From: Calocera cornea HHB12733
Taxonomy: Eukaryota; Basidiomycota; Dacrymycetes; Dacrymycetales; Dacrymycetaceae
Length of the DNA stretch: 64,000 nucleotides
Assembly (NCBI GenBank): GCA_001632435.1
Contig: KV424006.1
Span: 1-64,000 of the forward strand
Reading direction: 5' to 3'
The notes beneath the pieces were generated by a model, which saw only the letters and a program-made list of their open reading frames with translations, searched no databases and had not been told where the DNA came from. Within the stretch, counting starts at the first letter, position 1, and every line of letters starts with the position of its first letter. The position numbers and the translations under genes were made by a program. This document shows positions 1-12,725 of this stretch, one piece after another.

Positions 1-749
1 TCCCTATCAAGTAGCTCAGAACTAATTGGTTGATTATTAGGTTGTGGTGAGCTACTAACAGATCCCCAGATCATGACCGATCCGTATGTGTAACCTTATG
101 ATGATCTGCAAAACCTTCCCTGAAAATGTCTCTCTACAGAAAGCTGGGTCAACTTTTTGCGGAAGGCAATGTAAAAGCAGCATTTGAGAAGTTCACTGAA
201 CAACATCAATGCAACAAGTACTGCCGGTACTTTGATCTGCACACATTGACAAACAAAGACAACATGTGATAGAATAGATGCTTAGAGTGACGGCTATCAA
301 TACAAAAATTCCTATTTGGGTTTTAATAGGCTTACACGCAGTTACAGCATTGCATGGGGTCCTTTGGCGGCGGAGACTTGGCGGAGGCTGTTGAGTGTTC
401 AGCGGAGACATTATTTGAATGTGTTCAAGGGTCCGGCAGCGCGCGGCATGGGAGCAAACAAGTAATCGAAAAGCATTCCATAGTAGACCGACAGCGGCGT
501 GCCCACACTGCGATCGGCTTTTGTGCACGGAAGCAACTTTGACTGACTCCCCAATTGGCGGGTAGCCTTGCCGATTATGGCAACCCACCGGAAGCACTTC
601 TTCAGCGACTGAAATGTATTATGAGTGACTATCAGCTCGGAAAAGTCATTGAAAAAGAGTGTAGCAGCATAGCAATGCGATTCTATTCTAGAGGTTGATC
701 TAAGGTGTGATCGAGAAGACGAGACAACTGGCTACACCCCGCTGATCTC
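1..749. other. Intergenic, downstream of ABC transporter 1
   Basis: No convincing coding region. Short open frames on both strands have no conserved motif or plausible splice pattern. The stretch presumably holds the 3' untranslated region of the transporter that ends at 750. No repeat or RNA gene was recognised. Confidence 0.5.
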
Positions 750-3700
750 TCAACGTTTCGCGTAACGCAAGAATCTGGAAGCAATGACAGTGATGATGAA
801 GTTTGCAATAAAGTAGCAGAAGAGGATCCACAGGTCGCGCTGCCTCGTACTGAAGTCGATGTTCAGCGGGGTGTAGAACTGTTGCCCAACCTCATATTGG
901 CAGTATTGGCAGTTCGACGTCGCGTTGTTGTTGGCTAGGTAGCCGCCAGCTTCAGAGATGTAGTCCCCTGCCCATTCTAAGCAGGTTTGCCCTGACGGCG
1001 GCTGGAAGACATAGAATTCCTGTTCAGTGCAGACAACAGGGAGGTGGTGTAGCTCGTTCGATATCAGACCAGAAATGACCCTATTCACTGGTCAGGGCAT
1101 GCGGACCGGGAAGTAAGGAGACATACCGAGTAAATGGCGTCAATTGATACAACCAGCTACGCCAGAAGTGGCCCAGTGTCGGATATGGGATCGTGACACC
1201 ACAGAAGGTGGTTAGAATTAAGACAATCGGTGGGTTGAAAAGTGCAGCAATCCGAATCGTAGGCGTAAGGGAGGCGATCGCCTGGGAGAACATCAGTAAA
1301 ATGGAATAAACTCAGAGCGCCAAGGAACCTGACCTGTCCAAGTGTTACACCAAACATCTCAACAAAGAAGATCATGCCGAATTCGTAGCCGGCGTTGCCG
1401 ACAAAGTGCATGGGATAGTACATGAGGAGGAAGTAACCAACCGCACATAGAAAGGAGTATGGGATTTCGGAGAACAGCTGAGCCAGCGCGAACACGATGG
1501 GCGAGTACATCCGGCTGGACGCTTCGCGTACGAATACCATTCGATTCAGGATGAACATGGGCTCGATCTGGCCCATGATGATGGCAGGAAGGATGGTGAC
1601 GAAGAAGATGGCGAAGACGCGATACTGCAGATCTTGGAGGGTGTTGCCGAGGCGCAGGAAGGTCATTGACACCCAGAACGAGATCACAAGGTGGACGAAC
1701 AGTCTGGTCCAGACATATTCCGGCTTCCTCCACAGCGCAGTGAGAGCACGCTGGGAGACTAAGCGCAGTTGATACGCGATTCCTGTAGCATAGAAGCTCG
1801 GCTTCTCTTCGGTGTTCGGTTGCTGCAATGCTTGAGCCTTGATTTCGTTGATCTCCCGCCTGAGCGTTTGATACTCCTCGGATTCAAGCCAGACGTCGTT
1901 CCAATCCTTCGGGCCGATGCGCCTGCCAGTTCCCGCACCGATTGCCTCGAGCATGAACTCAGCCGGATTATCGGTGGGACCGCAGTGGGCGCCGTGCTTA
2001 GCAAAGTATTCCCGAAGGTATTGACTATCCTTGCCGATGGGGCCGCAGTAAACTGTTTCTCCACCACGTTCCAGAAGCAGAAGACGATCAAAGCTCTCGA
2101 ACAGAAGAGCAGACGGCTGGTGGATCGTACATAAAATCGCCTGTCCGGAATCGGCCAATTTGCGGAGGAAGCGTACAAGGTTCCATGCACTCTGACCATC
2201 GAGACCCGAAGTAGGCTCATCCAGGAAGAGGAGAAGTTGCGGTTTGCTGGCCAGCTCGACGCCGATGGTAAGCCGCTTCCGGGCTTCCACGCCAAGACAG
2301 AATACAAGAGCCTCGGCGAGGTCGTCCATTTCAAGGAGCTCGATGATTTCTAATCCATAAGTAAATCAGAAGCCGTACTTGAAATATGGACTAACGACTG
2401 ACCTTCCACATATTTGTCCTTTTCTGCCTTCGGCACGGATGACTCTTGACGGAGGTACGCTGAGAATCTCAGGGATTCACGAACGGTCATACTTCCTTCA
2501 TGTACGTCCATCTGTTCCGCATATGCGGTGCCTCTCGCAAAGTTGGCACCGAGTGGCCGTCCATCTACGTGACCGGCGTCAGCTGTGCGAACCACATATA
2601 CTGACAAGTGCACGTACTCATCAAAATATCCCCTTTGACTACTCCAATGTTCTTCCGCTGAGCGAGTACGTCCAAGCATGTGGTCTTACCGGCACCAGAT
2701 GCGCCCATGAGGGCGGTTAGGGTACCGGGTTTGACGTATCCGTACACATCATGGAGCAGACGTTTCGTGCCACCTGGAACTGGGACATGGTAGTTCAACT
2801 CTTCGAATGTAAACGGCTCCTTGGATTTGACCAGGCTGGAGATATCTCGCTGCTCTTCACCGGGTTTCATGGCTGCACGGCGCTCTTTCAGCGCTTCGTT
2901 CAGCTTCTTGCTTTCTTTACCCTCGTGAGCGAAGATCTGGAAGCCGATCGCGCCATGGCCGCGATTGTTGATTTCTTGCGAGACGACTTGCGCGATGGTA
3001 AAGAACACAAAGAATGCGACAATGATGCCGAAGTTGCGCCAGATCCAGTGAACGTCCATAGAAAATGCCGCCTGGACGTAGTTGCTCCCGGCAACACTGG
3101 CTTGCCCAGGGAGTGAACCAGGGAGTGTGCACACTTGATTCGGTCCGACTTCATTACTGTTATGTGAGTTCAGTGAAAGCAATACGTTTGACGAAGAATG
3201 AGGACACACGGATACTTGTTCAGGCTCAATGCATTGTTGGGCACTACGTAACTCGCAACACAGTCCATCTGGATCATCATCAATCAGGGATGGCACACAT
3301 AAGCCGGATTGATCACTTACGTCAATCCGGCCCATCTCATTCTCGAGCAAGCTTTGGAAACCGTAATTGAGCGGATTGATATAGTAGATCCAGAAGAGCC
3401 AGCGCTGCATAGAAAACACGGGGATGAGATATCCGGAGTATAGAACCGCTATCGCATGTGTCAGTCAATACAAACGAGTTCACCAGTCCAGGTGGGAACG
3501 TACTTAGTGGGACAAACAGTGCAGCCAGACGGAAGGCCGTATCAAAGTCAGGACAAAGTATTCCAAACGTCCGAAAGAGACCTTGCATTGCCAAGAACGT
3601 GCTGTAATTTAGCAGGTGGAATGTGAAAAAGCCGCCAGGATTGCGTTTTAAGCCAGCCATGCTGGATACATGATTGTCAGCCCGGGGTTTCCACAGAGAG

Positions 3701-5778
3701 CTGACGAACTTACAAGTAGACAATGATGTCAAATATTGTCATCCTCAGGAAAGAGAACGGAACATCAGCCATTGTGTTGGCGATCGGTAAGGCGGCCGGG
3801 CGGAAGAACGCATACGCAGTTTGTTTGTACAGGATGGGCCGGCCCATCATCGTAGTTGGCAGCTCGCCGAAGGCATCCAGGGCGTTGAGCAAAAGCGCCA
3901 TGAAGATGACAGAGCCACGAGTGAATCCACCGGCAGCGGACAAAGGAAGGTTCAGGAAAGTACCGCCGATGACGAGGGCAAGGGCTATCGATGTGCCGTA
4001 TGATGTTATGAGGCCGAAGTGGTCTTGCATCCTACATACAACAATGAATCATTGTCATGCACAGTTGATATGAAAGTGCGTACTGCAGTTTGAATTGCCT
4101 GGCAGTAAGTGCCTTCACTTGTCCCCAAAAGCTCCGCGTATAAGGGCCCTTCTTTCCGGCACCGCGTTTGCCTTCCATCACGGCCTCTACGAACTCATTC
4201 GTCACATCGGAGTTGTGTTGTATGTACTCGTTGTACGCCTTTCTCTCCCGCTCCATTTGAGTCCAGTACTTGCTTTGGTGAAAGGCAGCTTCAAGCTCTT
4301 CGGGCGTCCGTGGGGCGGACACGGCATTTTCCTGGTACTCGCGCTCGTTTGGGTCGGTGCATCCAGTCAAGTAGTCCGCCGTCGTCTGCCGAGGAAAGTC
4401 TTTGAATCCCAGAGACACGAAATACTCTCTAGCTTCCTTCGCAGGGCCAAAGTAGACCTGCCTGCCTTCGTCAATGACGAGGACCTTGTCGAAGAGACGG
4501 TAGATGCTTTCGCCAGCTTGATATAAGCTCACGAACGTCGTTTGCTTGAGGACGTCCGTTAATACTCGCAAGCTCTTCGTGTAGTCGAGCGCAGTGCTGG
4601 CATCTAGCCCACGTGTGCTGTTATCCCAGGCGGCTACATGCGCGCGTGAAGCCATCATTTCCGCGATAGAGACACGCTTGCGCTCGCCACCAGAAACTCC
4701 TCGCACGTATTCGTTTCCGACCAGTGTATTGGCGGTATGCTGGATGTTGAGCATTCGGAGCAGCATAGTCTCTATCTCCTTGTGGAGCTGAGAGCGGGTT
4801 TCTCCAGTAAGGCGAGCAGGGGGCATCTTGAGAGAAAGAGCGAAGGACAGGGTGTCGTGCACAGTAAGCGTGGGTAGGTGGATATCGTCTACAAATTTCG
4901 ACAGGCATCAGAAATGCGCAGCTCACCGCGAGAAACAGAATGTGTACCCTCTTGGTTGTACACCACTTCCCCCTTAAAGCGGCGCTCCATCTCCTCGGCT
5001 CCTATTCCCGCGTACTCGACGTTGCCATCAACACTGAGAAATTCGCCGCGGCGGTTGGCGATGGCTTTAAGGAAGGAAGTGCAGCCAGATCCAGGTCGAC
5101 CCAGAACCAGACACATCTCGCCTGGTACCAAGACACCATTGAAGTCGTTTAAGATGGTTTTAGGCGTGGGTTGGAACCGCTTCAGACGAAGGAGGCTCAA
5201 AAGCATCATGGGGAGGAACATGAACGTGTTTCGGATAGCCACTGGAACGCAATCGTCAACGCACACCCTGCAGAAGGCGCATGGCACTCACGGAGGAATG
5301 TTTCCACTTCCAGTCTAGCGCCGCCAATGCCCGTAACAGTGAGCCCGTTCCAGATGACGCCGACCCGTTTCTGTCTCAGACGAGCTCCGCCAGCCTTATC
5401 GGCCTTTGTCATATCTGCGGTGAGATAGGCGAGCAGATCGAACTCCTCCGACTCTTCCCCCTTCTCCACATCCCCGCCACCAGCGCCACGGGTACTGCGG
5501 CGACTGAGTTGCGTGCGCTGTGTCAGGGTTCGTTGGAGTTGATGAAATTCGTCCTGCGCAGCTTTCACGTCTACGGGGTGTGCATTTGCATTCTCCGGGG
5601 TGACATTCGCCTTCTCACCCGGACTAGAAGTGCTTGGGACGGGGCCGCCTGGCCGCTCCGTAACGTCCAGCGTTGTGGTGCTTAACGAGCCATCGTCCTC
5701 CTCGTAGGAGGTCTCCTTCGGAGCGCCGATGACGCCTCCTGGTGCTCCGGTGGGTTTGGGGGCTGATTGTCCCGCCAT
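750..5778 (-). CDS. PDR-type full-size ABC transporter (ABCG), copy 1
   Basis: This is a plasma-membrane ATP-driven exporter of the pleiotropic drug resistance family, with two nucleotide-binding domain/membrane domain halves. The N-terminal exon starts MAGQSAPK at 5778. NBD1 has Walker A GRPGSGCT (near 5090), signature VSGGE (near 4690) and the degenerate Walker [13 protein letters not shown], which lacks the catalytic Glu as usual for PDR proteins. Membrane exons follow (about 4030-3340). NBD2 has Walker [10 protein letters not shown] (near 2690), Walker [11 protein letters not shown] (near 2225) and the H-loop CTIHQPS. The last membrane domain ends RFLRYAKR and a TGA at 750. About nine exons join through short introns, and the protein is roughly 1,450-1,500 residues, normal for the family. 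No frameshift was seen. The substrate cannot be told from sequence, but nearby GST, P450 and SDR genes suggest xenobiotics. A close paralogue lies at 55985-60992. Confidence 0.93.
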
Positions 5779-7297
5779 TCATAGGGCCAAGCTGGTTAGG
5801 CAGTAGGATAGGCAGTAGGATAGGTGGTTGTGCAGGGCGCTCGGGGAGCAAAACATGATTGCTAACGGGACTGCCGTGGGTCTTATAGGACAGGAAAGCT
5901 GGCGAAGCCCCCATCTCACGAAATATCGCAGACAAAGTTCACGTGCAATCTTACCCAATCGACTTTCATTTGGTACTGTAAGCGGGGTGCGAGTTTAAAT
6001 TCGATACTGGGGCGCGACCAAAAGGATGGCTTACCTCCGGGTCGCGGCTGGTCGATCCCCTACAGGGGGACTCAGCGCGCATTAGTCAGGTCCCTTGAGC
6101 CTTTAGTCACAGCGCGATATCGTAGGAACGCCTGCGCGCCAGATCCTCGTCTTCGGGAATCCAGCCAGCCGTCTCAGTAGGAACGCTGTTGTGGATTCCC
6201 CAGCGAGTTGCGACATTTCATTGTAGTTGACGGGCCCCGATTGCTTGTGCATATCGCAGTCTCGACCCATCAGCGGCTTGGCCGGCTTCCCGTCCTTCTA
6301 AGCAGCTGATCGAACAGATCCAGAATAGTGATATAGGACAAGACAGGATTAGTTTGCAAGCTTGGCTCCCCCCTAAGCGGCCTCCGTACCGTCCGCGGGA
6401 TCGTCCGAATATTGGTGCGCGTCCGGACAAAACGCGAGTCGTGTCTTCAACCACGCAGGCCACGGCATAGGAATTGCTGCGCGACGCGGCTCATATCCTC
6501 CGATTTCCAGCGCGCAATTAGCAAGTACTTGATAAGAGCTCGGGTGGGACGCCTCAGCGTTTGCACCAGGATCTTGGCATCGGCATGCCGATCTCAGCCC
6601 ATTTGCCGTGCGTCATCCGTTATAGCCCAATTCAGCTGATCCCTGGACAACACGATCAGCATCAGATAGTCTCACGAAGCAGGCTGGAAGTAGCATGCGT
6701 GCCTTCTAGCTAACACCGGGTACACTGAGGAGGCATACGGGTGCGGAGCAGAGACGGAGCCTCTTTCGCGCCCGTCCAGCCCACTCGATCCGGCACCTAG
6801 CCAGCCTTCTCCTGATAATTCCAAGCCGGCCTCCGTCCATCATTCGTACGATGGCTCGAAATGCAGTGCGTCGACATCCGAAAACCTTGACCGATAGTGA
6901 CTGGTGGCAGGACCCACGCAGGGGCCCGTGGGCGCCCATTTTGACTACGTGTTTTGATGACGTAATATCGACCTTCGCAAGGGTCTCGCGCTGCTCGCCC
7001 TGCTCGCGGTCCGACCGTCAGCCCGACGCCAGCACTCTCACTCACCACTGCTCAGCATCAATGGCGTACCACGCAGGCTAGAATCATACCAATCCTCTAT
7101 CAATTCTTCCATACCGTGACAACCGCAACAACCGCCTGCTGGGGTGGCAGTTCTCCTACATCACAGGATTCGAGATAGAGGCAACTCAACGCCGATCGCA
7201 TTACACCCAGACCCTCCAGAAGGGCATCGCGGAAGATCGCCTTTGCTAAGCGCTATCATCACGCTGTATTTAGCGGAGAGGCGACTTGTATACCCGG
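5779..7297. other. Intergenic, between divergent ABC transporter and HNH gene
   Basis: This 1.5-kb stretch separates the transporter start from the HNH gene and must hold both promoters. Small open frames occur on both strands, but none shows a domain, a sensible splice pattern or codon use like the neighbours. No transposon terminus or RNA gene was recognised. Confidence 0.45.
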
Positions 7298-8035
7298 ATG
7301 CGCCATGACGATCGAGTGTCAACAGAGCTGGCGGTCCGAGAGATAGAGGGCGATGGGCGTTCAAAGACGGATTGGGACACACTGCGGGATGTCCTCGTTC
7401 AGCTGTTGCTCTTCCGCCCAGTAGGCACCTTCCCGCCTTCGATATCGGCAACGCGAGTGCAAGAGCTGGACCTTGATAACGTCGAATACCTGATTTCCGA
7501 GGCGCGTGCAGAAGGCGTCACGATCAATCCAGAAGTGGACAGCGAGTTGACTCTGGACGAGGTCGAAGTCCATCCGCTGCGAACCGTGCTCGGGCTGCCT
7601 CTGTGCGAGCTGTTCGACCTGCCATTGGAGAACGCCACGTGGTTCTGCAGCTGTGTCATCGATGCGTATCTGAAGGACGTGCGGGCACTGGCGAGTAGCA
7701 CGGGGGTTGATGGAGATGAGGTGCAGAAGAAGAAGCCAGCTGTATGCGAGCTGTGTGCGCGGCCGATGCCGCTCACGGCGCACCATCTCTACCCACGAGC
7801 TGAGCATGCCCGCCTCCTGAAGCGCACTCAGCTCACGAAGGATCAGTTGCAGCATACACTCGCATATCTGTGTCGACCCTGTCACAATGCCGTGCACGGG
7901 TTGATCGACAAGGCCACGCTGGCGAACGAGTATGCGAGTATGGACAAACTGAGGGAGCATGAGGGGTTGATCAGGTGGGCGGACTGGGCGAGCAGGCAGA
8001 AGGTCGTCGGTAGAGGCCTCAAGACGGCGAGATGA
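7298..8035 (+). CDS. Fungal HNH-fold protein, nuclease-like
   Basis: A single open frame of 245 residues. The C-terminal half has the layout of a zinc-stabilised HNH fold: CELC at about residue 148, the His pair in AHHLYPR at about 162, and CRPCHNAVH at about 191. This arrangement marks small HNH proteins common in fungi, whose biological role is not established. The N-terminal half is acidic and helical with no recognised domain. The ATG at 7298 is the first in frame after a stop at 7271; an upstream exon cannot be excluded. The gene runs divergently from the ABC transporter and in the same direction as the GST. DNA cleavage is inferred from the fold only. Confidence 0.75.
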   Translation: MRHDDRVSTELAVREIEGDGRSKTDWDTLRDVLVQLLLFRPVGTFPPSISATRVQELDLDNVEYLISEARAEGVTINPEVDSELTLDEVEVHPLRTVLGLPLCELFDLPLENATWFCSCVIDAYLKDVRALASSTGVDGDEVQKKKPAVCELCARPMPLTAHHLYPRAEHARLLKRTQLTKDQLQHTLAYLCRPCHNAVHGLIDKATLANEYASMDKLREHEGLIRWADWASRQKVVGRGLKTAR

Positions 8036-8406
8036 TGGCAGCGGACAGGAATTCGCGTTGTCTGTGACTCCCATCAGAGACCCATCGAGGAGCGCAACGC
8101 GTCGCGAGATGGGGACGGTATGCATCTCATTAGATACGTGATCAACTGCGTGCTCTGCGGTGATCATGTTTACGAGGAATGCCTATGTATATCATTGACG
8201 TCCGCCTATTAATAGAATAATGGCCAACTCATGGAAACCGGGTCGTCTTCGTCCCGACGGTACATTCGGGGATTCTTCGGCTAATCAGTCCACACAGTCA
8301 TTGGTCCATGTTTGGCGCCCTTTCCGCTCCGCCTTGCCGCAGTGTCCCATTAATGACATTCTGTCATCGAGTACAGCGTCTTGGTCCTTTGCTGTGATCT
8401 ACCACC
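8036..8406. other. Intergenic, HNH to GST
   Basis: This 370-bp gap holds the HNH gene 3' end and the GST promoter. No conserved open frame was seen, and no clear TATA box was found close to the GST ATG. Confidence 0.4.
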
Positions 8407-9482
8407 ATGGCCGACGTGAAGAAGCCGCACTTCATGCTCTATACCTATGACACGCCGAACGGCGTCAAGGTCTCCGCCTATCTAGAGGAGCTGAAGGACG
8501 TGTACGGGCTGACGTACGAGGTACATCGCAGTCACGGATTGCTTGTGGAGGGCTCATGCGGATGCACTCGGATCAGTTCCATTGTATGGATCTGCTTTCG
8601 CATGAGCAGAAATCGGATTGGTTCTTGAAGCTGAACCCGAACGGACGTGTCCCTGTTCTGATCGACTACGCAAGCGTCGCGAATGGCGGCAAGGAGTTCG
8701 TCGTCTTCGAGTCGTGCGTTTGCAGTTCTATAAGCACCATACTTGCAGCTAATGATACTCACGATGTCTACGATAGCGCCGCGATCTTGTTGTACCTCGC
8801 TGAGAACTACGACACGCAGTACAAGTACCACTTCTCTGATGTTTGTACATTGCATCCTATTCACGCGGGGTTTGCTCATCTCGGGAACAGCCAGCGCTCA
8901 GGAGCGAGTCCCTCCAGTGGATCTTCTTCTCCCATGGCGGCATTGGACCGATTCAAGGACAAGCTCACCACTTTGTACGCTATGCCGTTGACGACATTCC
9001 GTATGCGAAGAAGCGTAAGAGACAGTCTACCAGCAGGTTCCTCTCCGGCTGAGGCGTACCAGGGTATCTCGATGAAACAAAGCGACTGTACGGAGTACTC
9101 AATACTCGCCTTGAGGGCAGGGACTACCTTGTCGGCTCTGGAAAGGGGACATACAGCATCGCGGACATGAACTGCGTTCCCTGGTAACACCGCCATACAG
9201 TCTTCTGGTCGACGAGGCTCATCATGGACGCAGGATTCGCTGCTGGCAATGGGCCGGCGTCGATTCTATCCAACCGTTCCCCAACGTTATCGCATGGATG
9301 GCGCGAATCGAAGCACGCCCAGCGTTCCAGAGGGGTGCAGATGTCCGTGAGTGGCTGCTCCGCGAATCTATCCTAATTGGACTGGCTAACAGTAAATAGC
9401 ATTCCATGCCGAACTACCAAAGACTGAGCAGGAGGCAAAGGAAAAGATTGAGATGAATCAGATTTGGCAGGGTCTTAAATAA
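8407..9482 (+). CDS. Glutathione S-transferase, Ure2-like
   Basis: A cytosolic glutathione-conjugating enzyme or peroxidase of the fungal Ure2-like group. Seven exons give a continuous frame: 8407-8520, 8577-8713, 8777-8840, 8891-9014, 9063-9183, 9234-9346 and 9400-9482. The thioredoxin-fold N-terminus reads [19 protein letters not shown]. The glutathione-binding region has [13 protein letters not shown] and then [13 protein letters not shown] across an intron. The C-terminal helical domain has [28 protein letters not shown] and [15 protein letters not shown]. Each intron has GT..AG ends and keeps frame with the family pattern, so the gene looks functional. It is convergent with P450 copy A, about 420 bp away. 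Its place beside P450, SDR and ABC genes suggests phase II detoxification. Confidence 0.9.
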
Positions 9483-9900
9483 GAGCGGGTTGTGGACAAG
9501 GTTGGCTTCAACTCATCCTGGGTGCACAACCGAGCTGCAGTGTTCCGTGCAGCCAAACTCCAAGAAAGGAAGTGCCCGTTCGAATCGATTGACCAACTTG
9601 TGATCGGGAGCCTTCTTACTTGTCAGAATGACTGAATATGAGCGGAGGACGCGAGCGACCTATGAACGCAGTCGAAGAGATGCCGATTAACAGTATATGT
9701 GAATTAGTACGGACCTCCCAAATCGGAAGTGCTTTTGAGACCTCGGTTACCGGTGTGTTGGAAATGGGTGGTGTGCGCTGTACTAATTTCTAGCCTTGCT
9801 CTGCCTTCTCCGAACCGTGAGCGGACACTGTCCACCTCCCTCCCAGCGACCCTTTTTCGTGGGAATCTATATAGGCATCGTCACCTGAGCAGACCATCCA
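9483..9900. other. Convergent intergenic; conserved P450 3' flank
   Basis: No gene seen. From about 9787 to 9900 the sequence resembles 13239-13342, the 3' flank of the second P450. Both share CTTCTCCGAA, GGGCACTGTCCACCTCCC-like and TCTATATRSGC-like blocks. This shows that the duplication extended beyond the stop codons. Confidence 0.6.
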
Positions 9901-12111
9901 TCAAGGAATTCGGGAACATACGGTGCCAATATACGACCCGTCGCTCCACAGCTGCCACTCGGGAGGCGACAACGTGATCTCGAAGTCTCGGATGATTGTG
10001 ACGATAAAGGCACTGACTTCGAGCACACTGGAAACGCGATCGTCAGTATGTCTCTATAGGCAGAGAATATGACCGAACGCTTACGCAAAGCGGTACCTGC
10101 CAACCGAGTATTAGCAAGCGGATTAATCTGAGGTACTTGGAGCTTACCCGATGCATGCCTTCGGTCCACCTCCGAACGTTGCTCTATTCGACGGTGAATC
10201 CAATGGAGAAGACGGAATGACTATGTAACTGACAGATTCGCATATATACCACCGCCGTGCTTGGACGGGTCAACTTCCTTTGCTTCGGGACGGAGCCAGC
10301 GATCGGGAAGGAACTGATTTGCATCTGGACCCCACACTTCTTCCGATTTGTTGAAGCCATCAAACGAACATATCTACGGTCGGTTAGTGAGACCATACGA
10401 CCAGCATACATCCGTGATCAAACATACAATACTCTGTCCACATCTGACCGGTATCCTATCGACTTTCCCGGTTCCCGCTTGAATAGGTGTGGAGAGGGGG
10501 ATAAGATCATCTGCGGCGGCCTTGAACAAACCTGAATGAATAGGGGCATGACATCGCAGCGCTTCGTTGACAACTGCCTCAAGGTAGGGCATTCGCTCCA
10601 GCTCATCTGCAGTAAAGCCATCTGACAGATCGCGGTCGGTAGCGGTCCCCAGCATGCTGATGATCTCAGAGGAAAGCCTCTGTTGGATGTGAGGGTTTCT
10701 CGCTAGCTCGATCAGGGTGAACGCCGTGACGTTTGCGGCCGTTTCAACTGAGGGGAAACTCAGAGATGAGAGAAGCGGATAGAAGAGAACACGTACATCC
10801 AGCGACCCAAAAAGTGCTCAATTGCAGAGTCAAGTAGGGAGAGGTAGGGTGTCTGACGACTCACGTTAGATTGTTGTAAATTTCCACATCTGGCATGCTC
10901 TCTAGATTTCCTCGTTGGTTCTTCTCTCCAGCCCGTACTGTGATCTGTCAATAATAGCAGATGAACAGGGAATGAAGTGTCGAACCCAGAACCGTGATGA
11001 AGTCTCTGTCTTCCACTTGGGCGTTACTCTTCAGCTGCTTGCGCTTCTCTGCCATCAATTCATCTGCAAATTTATGGCCGATGCGCTGCGCATTCTTGAG
11101 CTTGGTGAGGCCAGGGAGAGGTAGTCTCTGGATGTGATGGACGATCCAAGCGGGAATATGGAGGACAGCTGCACCCAATGCGATGGTGAACTTGCTGGGT
11201 CGGGAGTAGGAGGCCCCGATCATGCCAGCATAGGCTCTAACTTCGGGTGAACCACTATCCAACCCTTCCAGAAGCAGCGAACCGACCTCTGCAGAGGATG
11301 CTCGTTACCTTCCAAGGAGCCAAATTTAACACCAAAAGCGGCTGTACGATATGACAGGCTGAATCCTCTTCAGGGCAATTGATCACTTACTGAGGCCAAG
11401 CGCTTCCATAGTGAGCAGTTCAATCCAGTGGAACGCATCGACGTCCCATGCTCCGTTAGCCCCTTCCTTATCGATTCGTTTGTTCCATTGGGTAACCAAC
11501 TTGAGTCAAGTCAGCAGAGCAATGATACAAGATCGACAGCCCCACCCGGAAGCCAATGGCGGCGAAGGTGGGTACCAATGATTTGATGAACGAGGTATTG
11601 AATGCGGGAGACAAGAGACGTCGTTGGCGCGCATGATCGGTGCCTGCAGACAGGTGGTATCACGTCTTGCTCCAAGAGCTGCGGCAAACGGGAGTTACCA
11701 TCAGCCCAAATTAGTCCCTCGCCCGTCACAAGTCGGAGGAACTCGCGAAGCGATTTGTCGAGCAGATAGCTGGTTGTCTGTCCCTTCAATACATGCTGTA
11801 CGGCATTCGCGTCGTTCAACACAAGGTATTCGTCCTATTCCGTCAAGTGAGCGCGTGCATGCGCCTGAAGGGAAGAAACTGACGCCGAAACATCCAAAGT
11901 ACTTGTATACGGCCCCATACTGAGTCTTCCACCGCGCGTTCGCTTCCCCAGCTTGGGAGAGAACCACATCGGGCTGGTTGCCAAGAATCCAAGAAGGCGG
12001 AGTTGGACCGCTCAGGTACGACGGAAGGCGGCTGGATATCGAGCTGCCGAGGCGTTGCCAGAGGAAAAAGGCGGCTGCGAGCACGCCGGTCAGCACCCAG
12101 AGAGCAGCCAT
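9901..12111 (-). CDS. Cytochrome P450, tandem copy A
   Basis: A haem monooxygenase, probably ER-anchored. The N-terminus MAALWVLTGVLAAAFFLW is a membrane anchor, followed by the Pro-rich hinge LPSYLSGPTPPSW. Further motifs, in order, are the I-helix AGFET/ANV assembled across an intron (near 10800), the K-helix ExxR within NEALRCHAP, the FLPDRW aromatic region, and the haem loop FGGGPKACIG with its Cys ligand (10150-10178). The frame closes at a TGA at 9901. About ten small exons splice cleanly, so the gene looks intact. It closely matches the P450 at 13343-15585 in intron positions and flanks. The CYP family was not assigned; it is of the basidiomycete type with a TFWVAG I-helix. It probably acts in xenobiotic or secondary metabolism. 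Confidence 0.9.
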
Positions 12112-12162
12112 AGCTTAAACGAGCAAAGATTGACAGGCATCTTGGGGCCGGCCATGATACAC

Positions 12163-12172
12163 GAGATATATG
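12163..12172 (-). promoter_or_regulatory. TATA-like element of P450 A
   Basis: On the minus strand, GCATATATCTCGTGTATCATGG lies about 50-60 nt upstream of the P450 A start. A matching block, TTATATCTCGTCTCATGG, lies at the same distance upstream of P450 B. Conservation between the copies supports a promoter role. Confidence 0.45.
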
Positions 12173-12370
12173 CAAATTCGGCCCGTTTCATCGTTCGCTG
12201 AGAGATGCGGCCGCCAGTGAGGGCGCGACCCGCAGCCGATGTGACCGAGAACCCTTGCATCGGTCTCATCCGCCGTCCATCAATTGGATGCTGTGCTGCA
12301 ACCTAATTAGGGAATTCACATGGTCGTCGCTCACGCCAAGACATCTCGGTTGGACGGACGAAAAACCCGG

Positions 12371-12725
12371 CATCACTCACCCAGACCTCTTGCTGGCGCT
12401 TGCCCCATTCGACCGAATACAAAGTCGCTCGGCTCGGTGATCTTGCAGTTGCTCACTGCTCAAGCACTCGCCCATCACACTCTGCTCGCGCACGACAGCC
12501 GCGTGCAAAAACATGCGGCTACCGACTTCTTCGGTGAGCGCCAGGATGCGGATGAACATCAGTGCCTGACAACGACCTCGCTCACTTCTCGCGGCGGCGA
12601 TGAGGCGCACATCCTCGAATAGACAGAGTTTAACGTGACCGAGCTTCCATAAGCTGGGATGTGGGAGGCAAGCGGCCGCACGAAGAGCACCTTGAGAGGC
12701 TTCGAAACGAGGTAGCGGTTTGATT
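12371..12725 (-). pseudogene. Decayed SDR fragment, C-terminal part
   Basis: This stretch matches the C-terminal third of the intact short-chain dehydrogenase at 15861-17062. Shared segments are NRYLVSKxLxVLFVRxLASHIPA, TEEVGSRMF(L/V)HAAV and the GASA(S/G)KR end. The N-terminal two thirds, with the Rossmann TGxxxGLG motif, are missing. A 7-base insertion relative to the intact copy shifts the frame near 12450. It is therefore the dead SDR partner of P450 A, left by a P450-SDR tandem duplication. Confidence 0.8.

Noticed and set aside
193..597. 134-codon minus-strand frame at the left edge
   Set aside because: Cys-rich by chance reading; no splice pattern, no domain, and no continuation beyond neighbouring stops.
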